This document shows, piece after piece, positions 46,969 through 55,908 of a stretch of 64,000 nucleotides of DNA. Below the pieces are notes generated by a model. That model made no database searches and was not told where the DNA came from. It saw only the letters and a list, made by a program, of their open reading frames with translations. Every line of letters begins with the position of its first letter. Position 1 is the stretch's first letter. Made by a program: the position numbers and the translations under genes. Origin of the DNA: Microbacterium hibisci (GTDB lineage Bacteria > Actinomycetota > Actinomycetes > Actinomycetales > Microbacteriaceae); contig NZ_JADIJC010000001.1 in NCBI RefSeq assembly GCF_015278255.1, positions 1 through 64,000 on the forward strand, given 5' to 3'.

Positions 46969-47670
46969 TCAGGTGGCCGGGCTGGCTGCCAGAGTCACTC
47001 GCCCGAGGTTCTCGTCGACGAGGCAGCCCGCAGCCCAGAGCGCGAGTCGTCGCACCAGGTCGCGGTGCCCGGAGGATTCGAACGAGCGCTCATCGTGCCC
47101 CAAGACGTCAACGGCGATCCGCGAGGCGCCCGCACGACGCACCCAGGCCGTCGGCTCCCTGCCTTCGACGCCGTCGTGATCCGCAACCACGCACGAGCGC
47201 CCGACCTTCTGCAGCGAGCAGTATCGCTCGTCGAACAACTCGAACCGATCTCGCTCCGAGCCATCCTGCGCGAGTTCGCGCACGGACATCGGCCCGATCG
47301 GCGGATGGTGGGAAGCCCGCGGCACCCAGACGGCGCCGACGGCCGCCGCCCACTCCGGATAGTCGCGCAGCGAGGAAACTGCAGAATGCATCGCGAGGAT
47401 GCCGATTCCGCCGTCGAGTGCGCGTGCGAACGGACCCGCATCTGGTGGCGGAGCGACGGCGGCTTCGCTGCTGGACCGCCAGGAGTCGCCGGCGTTGACG
47501 ACGAGCAGGTCGAATCCGGACAGCCGGGTGAGCGCTCGGTCCACATCGTGGTCGACCGACACCAGGAATCCCGCGGAGTGCAGGATGGCGCCGAGTCGGG
47601 CGCTGGTGCGAGGGAACGGGTGCCACGGATCCCCGTAGCGCCCGCTCCCGCTGGCGATAAGGGCTTTCAC
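46969..47670 (-). CDS. ThuA-like (trehalose utilisation/GATase-like) protein
   Basis: The 233-aa protein has the ThuA pattern: an opening strand MKALIASGSGRYGDPWHPF, the LLVVNAGD strand, GIGILAMHSAVSSLRDYPEW and VGAVWVPRASHHPP. ThuA proteins have a class I glutamine-amidotransferase-like fold and occur in many sugar-utilisation loci, where their catalytic role is poorly defined. The start is GTG 47670, 8 nt after the hydroxyacid dehydrogenase stop, so it is third in the DUF2264 operon. Confidence 0.85.
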   Translation of the reverse strand: MKALIASGSGRYGDPWHPFPRTSARLGAILHSAGFLVSVDHDVDRALTRLSGFDLLVVNAGDSWRSSSEAAVAPPPDAGPFARALDGGIGILAMHSAVSSLRDYPEWAAAVGAVWVPRASHHPPIGPMSVRELAQDGSERDRFELFDERYCSLQKVGRSCVVADHDGVEGREPTAWVRRAGASRIAVDVLGHDERSFESSGHRDLVRRLALWAAGCLVDENLGRVTLAASPAT

Positions 47671-47678
47671 GGAGCCCC

Positions 47679-48680
47679 TCAGGCGATCTTCGCGAGATCG
47701 GGTGAGGTCACCTCACCGGCGAGCTCGTCGCTGGTGACATATCTTTCGACTTCGTCGACGACGGATGCCCCGATGCGTCGCAGCTCATTGCCCAGCGAAC
47801 CGGCAACGTGGGGGGTGAGAGTCACACCCGGCAGCGTGAACAGCGGGTGGCCCGGCGGGAGCGGTTCTGGATCGGTGACGTCGAGGACGGCGCGGAGTCG
47901 GCCCGACGCGACCTCGTCCACGAGGGCGTCGGTGTCTACGAGCGCTCCGCGCGCCGTGTTGATCAGGACGGCGTCGTCCCGCATCAGAGCCAGCTGCTCG
48001 CGCCCGATCATCCGCCGCGTCTCAGGCAGCGACGGGGCATGTACCGTGACGACATCCGATCGCGAGAAGAGCTCCCCGAGGGTCGCCGGCTCAGCGCCGA
48101 GGGCGCGTGCCTCTGCATCGGTTAGCGAGGGGTCATAGAGCAGGCAGCGGACGTCGAACGGACGGAGCAGCTCGAGGACACGCCGCCCGATCCGGGATGC
48201 CCCGATGATGCCCACGGTGACGTCGAACGCCCCGAACCGGCCGCTCGGAAGGGATGCCATCAGGTTCTGCGTCGAGGCGAAATCGCGGGCTGACTCCATC
48301 GTCCGCTTCACGCTCAGCAGGATCATCGCGAGTGTGTATTCGGCCACCGGGTAGGCGTTCGCCTGTGCACAGCTGGAGACGCGGATGCCTCGGGCCCAAA
48401 GGTCAGGGGTGACGAGGCGCTTCACCGAGCCGGCGGCATGCACGATCGCCCGAAGGTTGGGCCAGTGCGACAGCATCTCCGCATCGAACCGAGGTGCACC
48501 CCAGCCCGTGATGAGGATCTCGACGTCGCGCGCCCTCGCCGGGATGTCGGTGAGGTCCGCCGTGAGCAGTTCGTCGTCCAGATCGATGTAACCACGGAGT
48601 CTCGCGAGGGCATGGTTGTCGAACAAATCGTCGAAGAGGCTTGCCGAACCCGCCGCGAACATGGCGCGAGGAAGCCCCAT
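47679..48680 (-). CDS. D-2-hydroxyacid dehydrogenase family protein
   Basis: The 333-aa enzyme has a C-terminally placed Rossmann domain with VGIIGASRIGRRVLELL, the substrate arginine in NTARGALVDTDAL, the Glu in DVTDPEPLPPGHPLF, and the catalytic His in TPHVAGS. It reduces a 2-oxo acid or oxidises a D-2-hydroxy acid with NAD(P). ATG 48680 overlaps the DUF2264 stop by one base. In this locus it may act on a sugar-acid breakdown product (inference). Confidence 0.88.
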   Translation of the reverse strand: MGLPRAMFAAGSASLFDDLFDNHALARLRGYIDLDDELLTADLTDIPARARDVEILITGWGAPRFDAEMLSHWPNLRAIVHAAGSVKRLVTPDLWARGIRVSSCAQANAYPVAEYTLAMILLSVKRTMESARDFASTQNLMASLPSGRFGAFDVTVGIIGASRIGRRVLELLRPFDVRCLLYDPSLTDAEARALGAEPATLGELFSRSDVVTVHAPSLPETRRMIGREQLALMRDDAVLINTARGALVDTDALVDEVASGRLRAVLDVTDPEPLPPGHPLFTLPGVTLTPHVAGSLGNELRRIGASVVDEVERYVTSDELAGEVTSPDLAKIA

Positions 48681-50674
48681 CAGCGGGCCACGCCTTCAGC
48701 AGCAACCTCGTCAACGGTGCCGTCGCCCCATCTCACCGTGATCGCACCGGGCGCGACTTCGAGTGAGACGTTCGCGTCGCGGTCGAGCGAACCGGTGCCG
48801 AGAACCACGAGCGCAGCGGCGACCTGACCAGGGGAGACGTCGAGGGTCTCGGCCCACGGCGTCAGCGAGTCGCGGGAGAACGGAGTCGGGATCCCTCCCC
48901 AACGCACTCCGCTGACGTCGATTCCGCGAATGCCGAGGACACTCGTGTGGACGCCATCGGCTCGCACCGCGGTGCCCGCGGAGATCTCCGCCTCGTCTGG
49001 ATCGTCGACGGGAAGTGCCCACCCATCGAAGCGGAGTCGCCAGGGGCCGGAGGCCGCCGGCCACGTCGCGTCAGCATCGTCGATCTTCGTCGGGTGGGCG
49101 ACGGCCGGCGCCGGCTCGTACCAGGCGAGGCGCAGTTCCCGGATGCCGTTCACCACCGATGCCGTCGTGACGACGGGTCCGCGACGCATCCCCACCCAGA
49201 CGTCGGAGTCCGGCTTGTGGACGGAGCCTGGCATATCGAGCCAGTGCACGCGCGATCTCGACACCGCGACACGCTCGCTGAGCTGTCGCCGCTCGATCCT
49301 GCCGCGATGGGACGGCACGCCGTCGGCATCGAGCAGCGACGTGTGGTTGTCGCGGGGGCGAATCATGCCGACCGGCGAGAGATCGGGCGCCGTCACGTTG
49401 GAATACGCGAGGCGCTGATAGAACGGCTTGTCGGCTCGCGCGCCCTCCGGGTGGTGACGGTCGCCATCGGTGCCGTGATTCAGGGCGCGCACGATTCCGT
49501 CTTCGGTTCGCACGACGATCCAGCCGGGTGCTTCGAGGGCGCGCTGCGTCACGGGCTCGGATGCGCCCGCAGGAGGCGAGTCGACCCATTCCGGGTGATC
49601 GGCAGGCAGCAGCAGACCGAGCAAACCCTTGCTGGCCCAGTACGTCGAGCCTGCACCGGTGTAGAGCTGGCGGATCGGCAGGAACTCGCGGTGCCACCCG
49701 ATGGAGAGGAGGCCGCGCTCATCGACGGCGCCCGCGTCGCGGAAGTACTGCAGGACGCGATCGGCGATGACCCGTGTCTCGCCGCTTCGCAGCGGGCCCG
49801 CACCGGCGATCGCCGCGGCCCAGAATGGCGCGAGCATCGCGAACCGATAGGTGAGGGAGCGTCCCTGGAACAGCGGAGCGCCGCCTGTTCCGATCAGGTC
49901 GACCGCCTCCCCGACATACGCGGCGAGGCGCTCCTTGTGGGTGGCCGACAGCTCACGACGCTGAATCCGGGCGTGCAGCAGCGGGTATACGTGCCAGGCC
50001 CAGCCGGCGTAGTAGTCGAAGTTCTGCTTCGCGCCGACCGGGTTCGCGCCGTCCGAATACCAGCCGTCGCGGACGTAGAGCCGCTCCTGAATCTCGTCAT
50101 TGCGGTCGAGGTCGGCTTGACTCCACGGACCGCCCACCTCTGCCAGGAACGCCTCGATCACGTTCTGGAACCACGTCCAGTTGTTCGTGTATCCGGCCGT
50201 GCCGACGACGCCGGCGAGATAGTCGATCGTCTGAGCCTGCACGGTCTCGTCGAGGCGGTCCCACAACCAGGGTTTGGTCTCGCTGAGTGCTATCGCGATC
50301 GAGGCCGCCTCCGGGACGGACTGCCGGCGCTCAGCGATCGTCGGCCACCTTTCGGCGTGGGTCGGGTCGACACCGGCGGCCAGACCGCTCGCGTAGCGCT
50401 CCAGCCAGCGCGAGGGGTCGACGCCATCGGCACCTCGGACGCGGAATGCGGCCGCGAGGAACGTCCGCGCATAGCCCTCGTGCGCAGTGCTCCAACGGCC
50501 TGACGCGCTCACAGGGCCGGGAAGGTCCAGCAATGCCCCCGACGGTGAGGAATAGTTCCATGCGGATGCGACGAGTTCGTCGGCGAAGGACTCCCACCGA
50601 GCGCGGCCGCCCCGCGCCGCGTCGACGTCAGTGAGGTCGGTCGCTGGCCGGGGGAAATCAGAGCGGTGCGTCAT
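48680..50674 (-). CDS. DUF2264 family protein, candidate (alpha/alpha)6 glycoside hydrolase
   Basis: The product has 664 aa from ATG 50674 (or 666 from GTG 50680). DUF2264 hallmarks are ARWESFADELVASAWNYSS, STAHEGYARTFLAAAFRV, NNWTWFQNVIEAFLAEVGG, and NFDYYAGWAWHVYPLL, with helix-turn spacing that suggests an alpha/alpha toroid followed by a beta-rich domain. No signal peptide is seen, so it should act in the cytoplasm on imported oligosaccharides. Some DUF2264 proteins have, as I recall, been given a glycoside hydrolase family. It is first in a three-gene operon facing the DeoR/LacI-type regulator. Confidence 0.85.
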   Translation of the reverse strand: MTHRSDFPRPATDLTDVDAARGGRARWESFADELVASAWNYSSPSGALLDLPGPVSASGRWSTAHEGYARTFLAAAFRVRGADGVDPSRWLERYASGLAAGVDPTHAERWPTIAERRQSVPEAASIAIALSETKPWLWDRLDETVQAQTIDYLAGVVGTAGYTNNWTWFQNVIEAFLAEVGGPWSQADLDRNDEIQERLYVRDGWYSDGANPVGAKQNFDYYAGWAWHVYPLLHARIQRRELSATHKERLAAYVGEAVDLIGTGGAPLFQGRSLTYRFAMLAPFWAAAIAGAGPLRSGETRVIADRVLQYFRDAGAVDERGLLSIGWHREFLPIRQLYTGAGSTYWASKGLLGLLLPADHPEWVDSPPAGASEPVTQRALEAPGWIVVRTEDGIVRALNHGTDGDRHHPEGARADKPFYQRLAYSNVTAPDLSPVGMIRPRDNHTSLLDADGVPSHRGRIERRQLSERVAVSRSRVHWLDMPGSVHKPDSDVWVGMRRGPVVTTASVVNGIRELRLAWYEPAPAVAHPTKIDDADATWPAASGPWRLRFDGWALPVDDPDEAEISAGTAVRADGVHTSVLGIRGIDVSGVRWGGIPTPFSRDSLTPWAETLDVSPGQVAAALVVLGTGSLDRDANVSLEVAPGAITVRWGDGTVDEVAAEGVAR

Positions 50675-50676
50675 CG

Positions 50677-50693
50677 TCACAATCCCGATCGTG
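50677..50693. promoter_or_regulatory. Putative DeoR/LacI-type operator, copy 1
   Basis: TCACAATCCCGATCGTG matches copy 2 (50723) at 12 of 17 positions in the same orientation, 46 bp away. It overlaps the DUF2264 start region, where bound regulator would block expression. Confidence 0.5.
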
Positions 50694-50722
50694 CACTAAG
50701 CTCTGGTGCTCGTTCACGCATC

Positions 50723-50739
50723 GCACAATTTCGATCACG
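50723..50739. promoter_or_regulatory. Putative DeoR/LacI-type operator, copy 2
   Basis: GCACAATTTCGATCACG lies in the divergent gap between the DUF2264 operon and the regulator gene. Its reverse complement is repeated at 51846-51862 with 15 of 17 identical bases, just before the ABC importer operon. Confidence 0.65.
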
Positions 50740-50773
50740 TTGAACACGCATAGGAATCCGCAAAGGAGTGGAA

Positions 50774-51850
50774 TTGACTGTGAGCAACTCGCTGCCGAGA
50801 GCTCGACATGAGCACATCCTGCGCCACATCGAGCTGCACGGAACAGTCAGCGCGACCGGTGTCGCCCAGGAACTGGGAGTGTCGCCCATGACCATCCGGC
50901 GAGACATGGACGAACTCGAAGAGGCGGGGAGGCTCGTTCGTGTGCACGGCGGTGCGATCGCCGCGACCGCGCCGCCCGTGCCGCAGTCCGCGCTCACGAA
51001 CATCGGAGTGGTCGTTCCGGGGACCGTCGGGCACTTTCCGATGATCATCCGTGGCATGGATGCCGCCTCGCACGCCTTGCGCGCGCGCTTGGTGCTGGCC
51101 ACGTCGCAGTATCACCCGGATGTCGAGCGCAGACAAGCCGAGCGACTGGTCGAGGCCGGGGTGAAGGGGCTCATCCTCGCACCCACCCTGAGGGAACAGA
51201 CGGAAGAAGAGCTCGCTGACTGGGTTCGGCAACAGCCCGTTCCGGTCGTCTTCCTGGAACGTCGGCTGGAATCGACCGCGTTGGCGTCGTTCGACAGTGT
51301 GCGCAGCGACCACGCTCGGGGAGCAGTCCTCGCCGTGGAGCATCTGCACCGACTGGGCCACGAGCGTGTGGGAATAGCCCTTCTCGAACGCACCGCGACC
51401 GCGCCCCTCATTCGAGAAGGGTACGCCCGCGCCATCGAGCGGCTCGGGATGGAGTCGGCCCCGTATCGGGCACTGCCGAAGCGCGATGAGGAGCACGACG
51501 CGCGCTTGGACGTCGAACTGGCCGCGTTCATCGACGAGTGCCTCGAGTCCGGGACTACCGCAGCCCTCGTTCACACCGATGTCGAAGCCGCGCGAATCGT
51601 CGAACTCGCCGTGGATCGCGGGCTGCGAATTCCGGACGATCTCGCGCTCGTCGCGTACGACGACAACACGGCCGCTTTCGCACTGGTACCGCTGAGCGCC
51701 GTCACTGCTCCACGTCGCGACCTCGGAGGCGAGGCTCTGAGCACGGTGATGCACCGAGTGTCGGAAGCAGGCGACGCCGATCGGGCTCCACGGAACCTCG
51801 CGATACTTCCGCGACTCACGGTCCGAGAGTCCTGCGGCGCGAGAGCGTGA
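50774..51850 (+). CDS. Chimeric regulator: DeoR-type HTH with LacI-type sugar-binding domain
   Basis: The product has about 358 aa. Residues roughly 8-60 are a DeoR winged helix (RHEHILRHIELHGTVSATGVAQELGVSPMTIRRDM) and the rest is a periplasmic-binding-protein-like domain of LacI type (IGVVVPGTVGHFPMIIRGM... LHRLGHERVGIALL... DDLALVAYDDN). TTG 50774 lies 5 nt after AAAGGAG; GTG 50780 and GTG 50768 are alternatives. It sits between the DUF2264 operon and the ABC operon, and three similar operators flank it. It is probably a sugar-responsive repressor of both. Confidence 0.88.
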   Translation: MTVSNSLPRARHEHILRHIELHGTVSATGVAQELGVSPMTIRRDMDELEEAGRLVRVHGGAIAATAPPVPQSALTNIGVVVPGTVGHFPMIIRGMDAASHALRARLVLATSQYHPDVERRQAERLVEAGVKGLILAPTLREQTEEELADWVRQQPVPVVFLERRLESTALASFDSVRSDHARGAVLAVEHLHRLGHERVGIALLERTATAPLIREGYARAIERLGMESAPYRALPKRDEEHDARLDVELAAFIDECLESGTTAALVHTDVEAARIVELAVDRGLRIPDDLALVAYDDNTAAFALVPLSAVTAPRRDLGGEALSTVMHRVSEAGDADRAPRNLAILPRLTVRESCGARA

Positions 51851-51862
51851 GCGAAATTGTTC
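51846..51862. promoter_or_regulatory. Putative DeoR/LacI-type operator, copy 3
   Basis: CGTGAGCGAAATTGTTC is the inverted version of copy 2 and overlaps the regulator stop codon. It also contains a small dyad, AGCGAA-ATTG-TTCGCT (51850-51865). It lies about 100 bp before the solute-binding protein gene and would control the importer. Confidence 0.65.
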
Positions 51863-51960
51863 GCTTAGTTCTAGATGCACACCATCGTGCGTACATTCAT
51901 CTCGCACGCCCCTCACTGTGTCCGAGTGGGCGAATGAGGCAACTGAGCAAGGAGGCTCCG

Positions 51961-53295
51961 ATGACATCCCGAGCATTCAAGAGCGTCGGCGCAGCTCGAC
52001 GGCGCCGTTTCGCTTTGACGGCGGGGAGTGCCCTCGCGATCGGCGCGATGGCGATTCTGACCGGCTGTGCCGGCGGGGGCGAGCAAGAGCCCGCCGCCAC
52101 CCTCGACCCTGACGAGGAGGTGACACTCAACTTCGCGTGGTGGGGCGACGCGAGCCGCGCCGAACGATACGAAGCTGCGATCGACATCTTCGAAGAGGCC
52201 AACCCTAACGTCACCATCCAGACGAGCTTCGCCGGGTTCGGTGACTACTGGACGGCGCGCAACACCGAGGCCGCCAGTCGCAGCCTGCCTGACGTGTTCC
52301 AGATGGACCTCGCGTACCTCGCGGAGTACGGCGGCTTCGGCCACGTCGTCCCTCTCGACGACTACTTCGGCGACCTCATCAACGTCGACGCGATCGATCC
52401 CGCTTTGGTGGATGCCGGCGCCGTCGACGACGAGGTGTTCGGCCTGTCGTCATCCAGCAGCACGTTGGCCACCCTGTTCAACGGCCCGCTCCTGGAGCAG
52501 CTCGGGGTCGAGGTGCCCGAGGGTCAGGTGACGTGGGACGAGTGGGACGAGTTCCTTGCTGAGGTGAGCGCAGCCGGTGCGGCCAACGACCCGGCCGTGT
52601 ACGGCGGGCAGGACTACACCCAGTACTTCTGGCTCTTCCAGATCTGGCTCGGCCAGCAGGGCCTCTCCTTCATCGAGGATGGCGAGCTCGGGTTCGAGAA
52701 GAGCGACCTCGTGGACTGGTGGTCGCGCAGCACGGTTCTCAACGAAACCGGTGCCGTCATGCCGCAGGAGCGCAAGGCACAGCTCGACGGTGTCGACGCG
52801 CTCGGATCGGGTGAGGTCGCCACCGATGTCAGCTGGGCGAACTTCCTGCCGCGCTTCAGCGAAGGCCCCGCAGCGCCGGAGCTCTCCCTCGTGATGCCGC
52901 CGTACGACGATGAGGACAACACCGGAATGTTCCTCAAGCCGGGCCTCATGCTCTCGATTGCGGCAAATTCGGAGCACCCGGAGCACGCCGCCAAGTTCAT
53001 CGACTTCCTCGTGAACGACCCCGAGGTCGGCGCGATCTTCGGAATGTCGCGTGGTGTTCCCGCATCGCAGACGGCCGCAGATGGCATTGAGGCGACGGAG
53101 CTGGACGCGCAGATCCTCGCGTACCAGGAGGAGGTCACCGACAAGCTCGACGGTGCCTCACCGCCGGCCGTCAAGGGTTTGGGGACGCTCGAGCAGACCT
53201 TCGTGGCCATCTCGGGAGACGTGTCGTACGGGGTCACCACCCCGGAAGAGGCTGCCGATCGCTGGTTCGCTGAAGCCGAGATCGCCCTGGGCTGA
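51961..53295 (+). CDS. Sugar ABC transporter substrate-binding lipoprotein (CUT1)
   Basis: The 444-aa family 1 solute-binding protein has a basic N-terminus, hydrophobic core and lipobox LTGC with Cys36 as lipidation site. Mature-protein features include LNFAWWGDASRAERYEAAI, VTIQTSFAGFGDYW and LPDVFQMDLAYLAEY, typical of oligosaccharide binders. AAGGAGG (51949-51955) lies before ATG 51961. It delivers an oligosaccharide, probably derived from rhamnogalacturonan, to the two permeases downstream. No ATPase gene is in the operon, so a shared MsiK-type ATPase is expected elsewhere. Confidence 0.93.
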   Translation: MTSRAFKSVGAARRRRFALTAGSALAIGAMAILTGCAGGGEQEPAATLDPDEEVTLNFAWWGDASRAERYEAAIDIFEEANPNVTIQTSFAGFGDYWTARNTEAASRSLPDVFQMDLAYLAEYGGFGHVVPLDDYFGDLINVDAIDPALVDAGAVDDEVFGLSSSSSTLATLFNGPLLEQLGVEVPEGQVTWDEWDEFLAEVSAAGAANDPAVYGGQDYTQYFWLFQIWLGQQGLSFIEDGELGFEKSDLVDWWSRSTVLNETGAVMPQERKAQLDGVDALGSGEVATDVSWANFLPRFSEGPAAPELSLVMPPYDDEDNTGMFLKPGLMLSIAANSEHPEHAAKFIDFLVNDPEVGAIFGMSRGVPASQTAADGIEATELDAQILAYQEEVTDKLDGASPPAVKGLGTLEQTFVAISGDVSYGVTTPEEAADRWFAEAEIALG

Positions 53296-53303
53296 TGATC
53301 AAT

Positions 53304-53335
53304 GTGGACGGCGCGCTGCACCGCGCGCCGTCCAC
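53304..53335 (+). other. Intercistronic hairpin after the solute-binding protein gene
   Basis: A perfect 13-bp stem (53304-53316 with 53323-53335) and 6-nt loop lie between the binding-protein and permease genes. Such hairpins often protect the upstream mRNA and lower downstream expression, giving excess binding protein. Confidence 0.75.
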
Positions 53336-53352
53336 CTGATCCTGGAGACACC

Positions 53353-54312
53353 ATGACTCTTGAAATGACCGCACCAACCGTGGTCGAACCTCCCGAACTT
53401 CCTGCGCCGCCACGGAAACGTCGCCGCAAGTGGGAGGACATCCGCGCCGCCTACGTCTTCCTCGGGCCATGGCTCGTCGGCTTCCTGCTGCTGACTGCGG
53501 GTCCGATGGTCGCTTCGCTCTACCTCGCCTTCACCGACTACAACCTCTTCACCGCCCCTGAGTGGGTCGGCTTCGACAACTTCATCCGGCTCTTCAATGA
53601 CCCGGACTACCATCAGGCGTGGAAGGTCACCGCAACCTATGTGGTGCTCGGAACCCCGCTGAAGCTGGCCGCCGCCCTCGGGGTCGCACTCATCCTGAAC
53701 GCGACGTTCCGGGCCACGGGCTTCTACCGCTCTGCGTTCTACCTGCCGTCCCTGGTGGGCGCTTCCGTGTCGATCGCGGTCGTGTGGAAAGCGCTGTTCA
53801 TGGATGACGGTCCGGTCGACAGCATCCAGCAGTTCTTCGGCTTCCCCGCCGGCGGCTGGGTCGGTGATCCCGACATGACCATGCCGATGCTCATCCTCTT
53901 GACGATGTGGCAGTTCGGCGGCCCGATGGTCATCTTCCTCGCGGGACTCAAGCAGATCCCGGCGGAGCTGTATGAGGCGGCATCCGTCGACGGCGCCGGC
54001 CCGATCCGCAAGTTCGGCGCCATCACGATCCCGATGCTGTCCCCGGTGATCTTCTTCAACCTGCTGCTGGAGACGATCAACGCGTTCCAGATCTTCGGGT
54101 CGGCCTTCATCATCTCAGGAGGCACCGGCGGCCCGGCGCGATCGACGCTGTTCTACACCCTCTACCTCTACTTCCGCGGATTCCGCGACTTCCAGATGGG
54201 ATACGCCTCGGCTATGGCCTGGGTCCTCACGCTGGTGATCGCCGTGATCACAGTGATCTACTTCCGCAGCTCCCGATTCTGGGTGCACTACGCAGGAGAC
54301 GAAGGACGATGA
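53353..54312 (+). CDS. Sugar ABC transporter permease, MalF type
   Basis: The 319-aa inner-membrane permease has six predicted helices and the EAA loop YEAASVDGAGPIRKFGAITI that docks the ATPase. The N-terminal 45 residues are proline- and arginine-rich cytoplasmic sequence. ATG 53353 follows GGAG. It overlaps the second permease by 4 nt and pairs with it to form the channel. Confidence 0.93.
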   Translation: MTLEMTAPTVVEPPELPAPPRKRRRKWEDIRAAYVFLGPWLVGFLLLTAGPMVASLYLAFTDYNLFTAPEWVGFDNFIRLFNDPDYHQAWKVTATYVVLGTPLKLAAALGVALILNATFRATGFYRSAFYLPSLVGASVSIAVVWKALFMDDGPVDSIQQFFGFPAGGWVGDPDMTMPMLILLTMWQFGGPMVIFLAGLKQIPAELYEAASVDGAGPIRKFGAITIPMLSPVIFFNLLLETINAFQIFGSAFIISGGTGGPARSTLFYTLYLYFRGFRDFQMGYASAMAWVLTLVIAVITVIYFRSSRFWVHYAGDEGR

Positions 54313-55193
54313 GCGCAACGCAGCTGCTCGTGACCACCCGGACGAAGAAGCCCCGCCGACGCTGGACGGTGCGCGAGGTCGTCTTCCATCTGATCGTGCT
54401 GGCGATCCTCGCCGTGATCCTCTATCCGGTCGCCTGGATGCTCTTCTCGACATTCAAGCCCTCCGAGCAGATCGGCGGCACCGCCCAACTCCTTCCGAGC
54501 GAAGTCACCTTGGACAACTACACGAAGGCGCTCAGCGGGATCGGGGGCGTGTCGTTCTGGACGTTCTTCCAGAACTCCGTGATCCTGGCCGTTCTCGCGG
54601 TCATCGGTACCGTGCTGTCGTCCGCGCTGGCCGCGTACGCGTTCGCCCGGATCAACTTTCCCGGCCGGGCGGTGTACTTCGCCATCATGATCGGCACCTT
54701 GCTGCTGCCGTTCCACGTCGTGATCATCCCGCAATACATCATGTTCAACGCGGCCGGGATGGTGAACACGTACACACCGCTGCTGCTCGGCAAGTTCCTC
54801 GCGACGGAAGCGTTCTTCGTGTTCCTGATGGTGCAGTTCATGCGAGGACTTCCGCCAGAACTCGACGAGGCTGCGCGCATCGACGGAGCAGGCCACTACC
54901 GCACGTTCTGGGCGATCATGCTGCCGCTGCTGAAGCCCGCCCTGGTGACGAGCGCGATCTTCACATTCATCTGGACATGGAACGACTTCCTCGGGCCGCT
55001 GCTGTACCTCAAGGACCCGGACCTCTACACCCTCCCGATCGCGCTGCGCCTCTTCGTCGACCAGACCTCGGGAGCCGACTACGGCGCCCAGATGGCGATG
55101 GCCGTCCTGGCACTGATCCCCGTGTTCCTCTTCTTCCTCATCTTCCAGCGGTACCTCGTCGACGGTGTCGCCACCCAGGGATTGAAGGGCTGA
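54309..55193 (+). CDS. Sugar ABC transporter permease, MalG type
   Basis: The 294-aa permease has six helices and the EAA loop LDEAARIDGAGHYRTFWAIM. The ending QRYLVDGVATQGLKG is the usual C-terminus of MalG-type proteins. It is translationally coupled to the MalF-type gene. A small membrane-protein gene follows after 3 nt. Confidence 0.94.
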   Translation: MSATQLLVTTRTKKPRRRWTVREVVFHLIVLAILAVILYPVAWMLFSTFKPSEQIGGTAQLLPSEVTLDNYTKALSGIGGVSFWTFFQNSVILAVLAVIGTVLSSALAAYAFARINFPGRAVYFAIMIGTLLLPFHVVIIPQYIMFNAAGMVNTYTPLLLGKFLATEAFFVFLMVQFMRGLPPELDEAARIDGAGHYRTFWAIMLPLLKPALVTSAIFTFIWTWNDFLGPLLYLKDPDLYTLPIALRLFVDQTSGADYGAQMAMAVLALIPVFLFFLIFQRYLVDGVATQGLKG

Positions 55194-55196
55194 CGG

Positions 55197-55826
55197 ATGG
55201 CCACCATCAGCACTCCCGTGGCGAACGCAGGCAAGAAGCCCCGGCGCGGCGGGGCGCGGAGGATCACTCGCGCCCTCTCGGGCCAGAGCCTCGGGCTCTT
55301 CGCGGAGACGATCGTGGTGAGCTTGGCGGTCGCGCTCCTGGCCCTGCCCGGGGTGACCGCGCTGCCTGCCATGGCAGCGGGGGCGGCGCACCTGCGTCGC
55401 CACGTCGAGGGGGAGACGGACTCGCTCTTCGCCCTCGTCCGCGACTTCTGGCGTGCGCTCCGCGGTGGCTGGGCATGGGGAGTGCTCAGCGCGGCCGGGT
55501 TCGCCGCGATCACCATCACCCTGACCAGCCCGATGACAGCCGATATGCCGGGCGGCGAAGTCTTCCGCTGGGTGTCGGTCGCGTTCGGCGCGGTGGCTGC
55601 CGTCGTGCTCCTCAGGGCGACGACAGCGTGGCAACCCGACTCGCGGTGGAGCGTACTTGTTCGGACCGCCGCCGAGTCCGCGGCGAGGGACGTACGCGGT
55701 TCGCTTCTTCTGGTGCTCGCGCTCGGGCTCAGCTTCCTGATCGTGTGGATGTTCGCGCCGCTGGTCGTTCTTGTTCCAGGGCTGTTGGTGCTCGCTGCGC
55801 GGGCCGTGGAGATGCGGACGAGGTGA
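55197..55826 (+). CDS. Hypothetical membrane protein, DUF624/YesL-like
   Basis: The 209-aa product has about five predicted membrane helices. The context (third behind binding protein and permeases in a pectin-type locus) and the segments TIVVSLAVALLALPGVTALP and LFALVRDFWRALRGGW recall YesL/DUF624 proteins, which accompany CUT1 importers in Bacillus pectin loci. The assignment is tentative. The role in transport is unknown. Confidence 0.7.
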   Translation: MATISTPVANAGKKPRRGGARRITRALSGQSLGLFAETIVVSLAVALLALPGVTALPAMAAGAAHLRRHVEGETDSLFALVRDFWRALRGGWAWGVLSAAGFAAITITLTSPMTADMPGGEVFRWVSVAFGAVAAVVLLRATTAWQPDSRWSVLVRTAAESAARDVRGSLLLVLALGLSFLIVWMFAPLVVLVPGLLVLAARAVEMRTR

Positions 55827-55908
55827 TGATTGCCGCGGCTCGGCGGTCTGCCATCGGTCGCCGGAGAGATAGGCAGCTCGAGCACGGGATCGGCTCGAAG
55901 GACCGCGT

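Noticed and set aside
46817-46990. A protein-like minus-strand frame running past the ThuA stop (contains GIPFKQQGRHLVARGG)
   Set aside because: It has no start of its own or RBS and no recognised family. It may be a frame-shifted tail of an ancestral gene, but the evidence is too thin to annotate.
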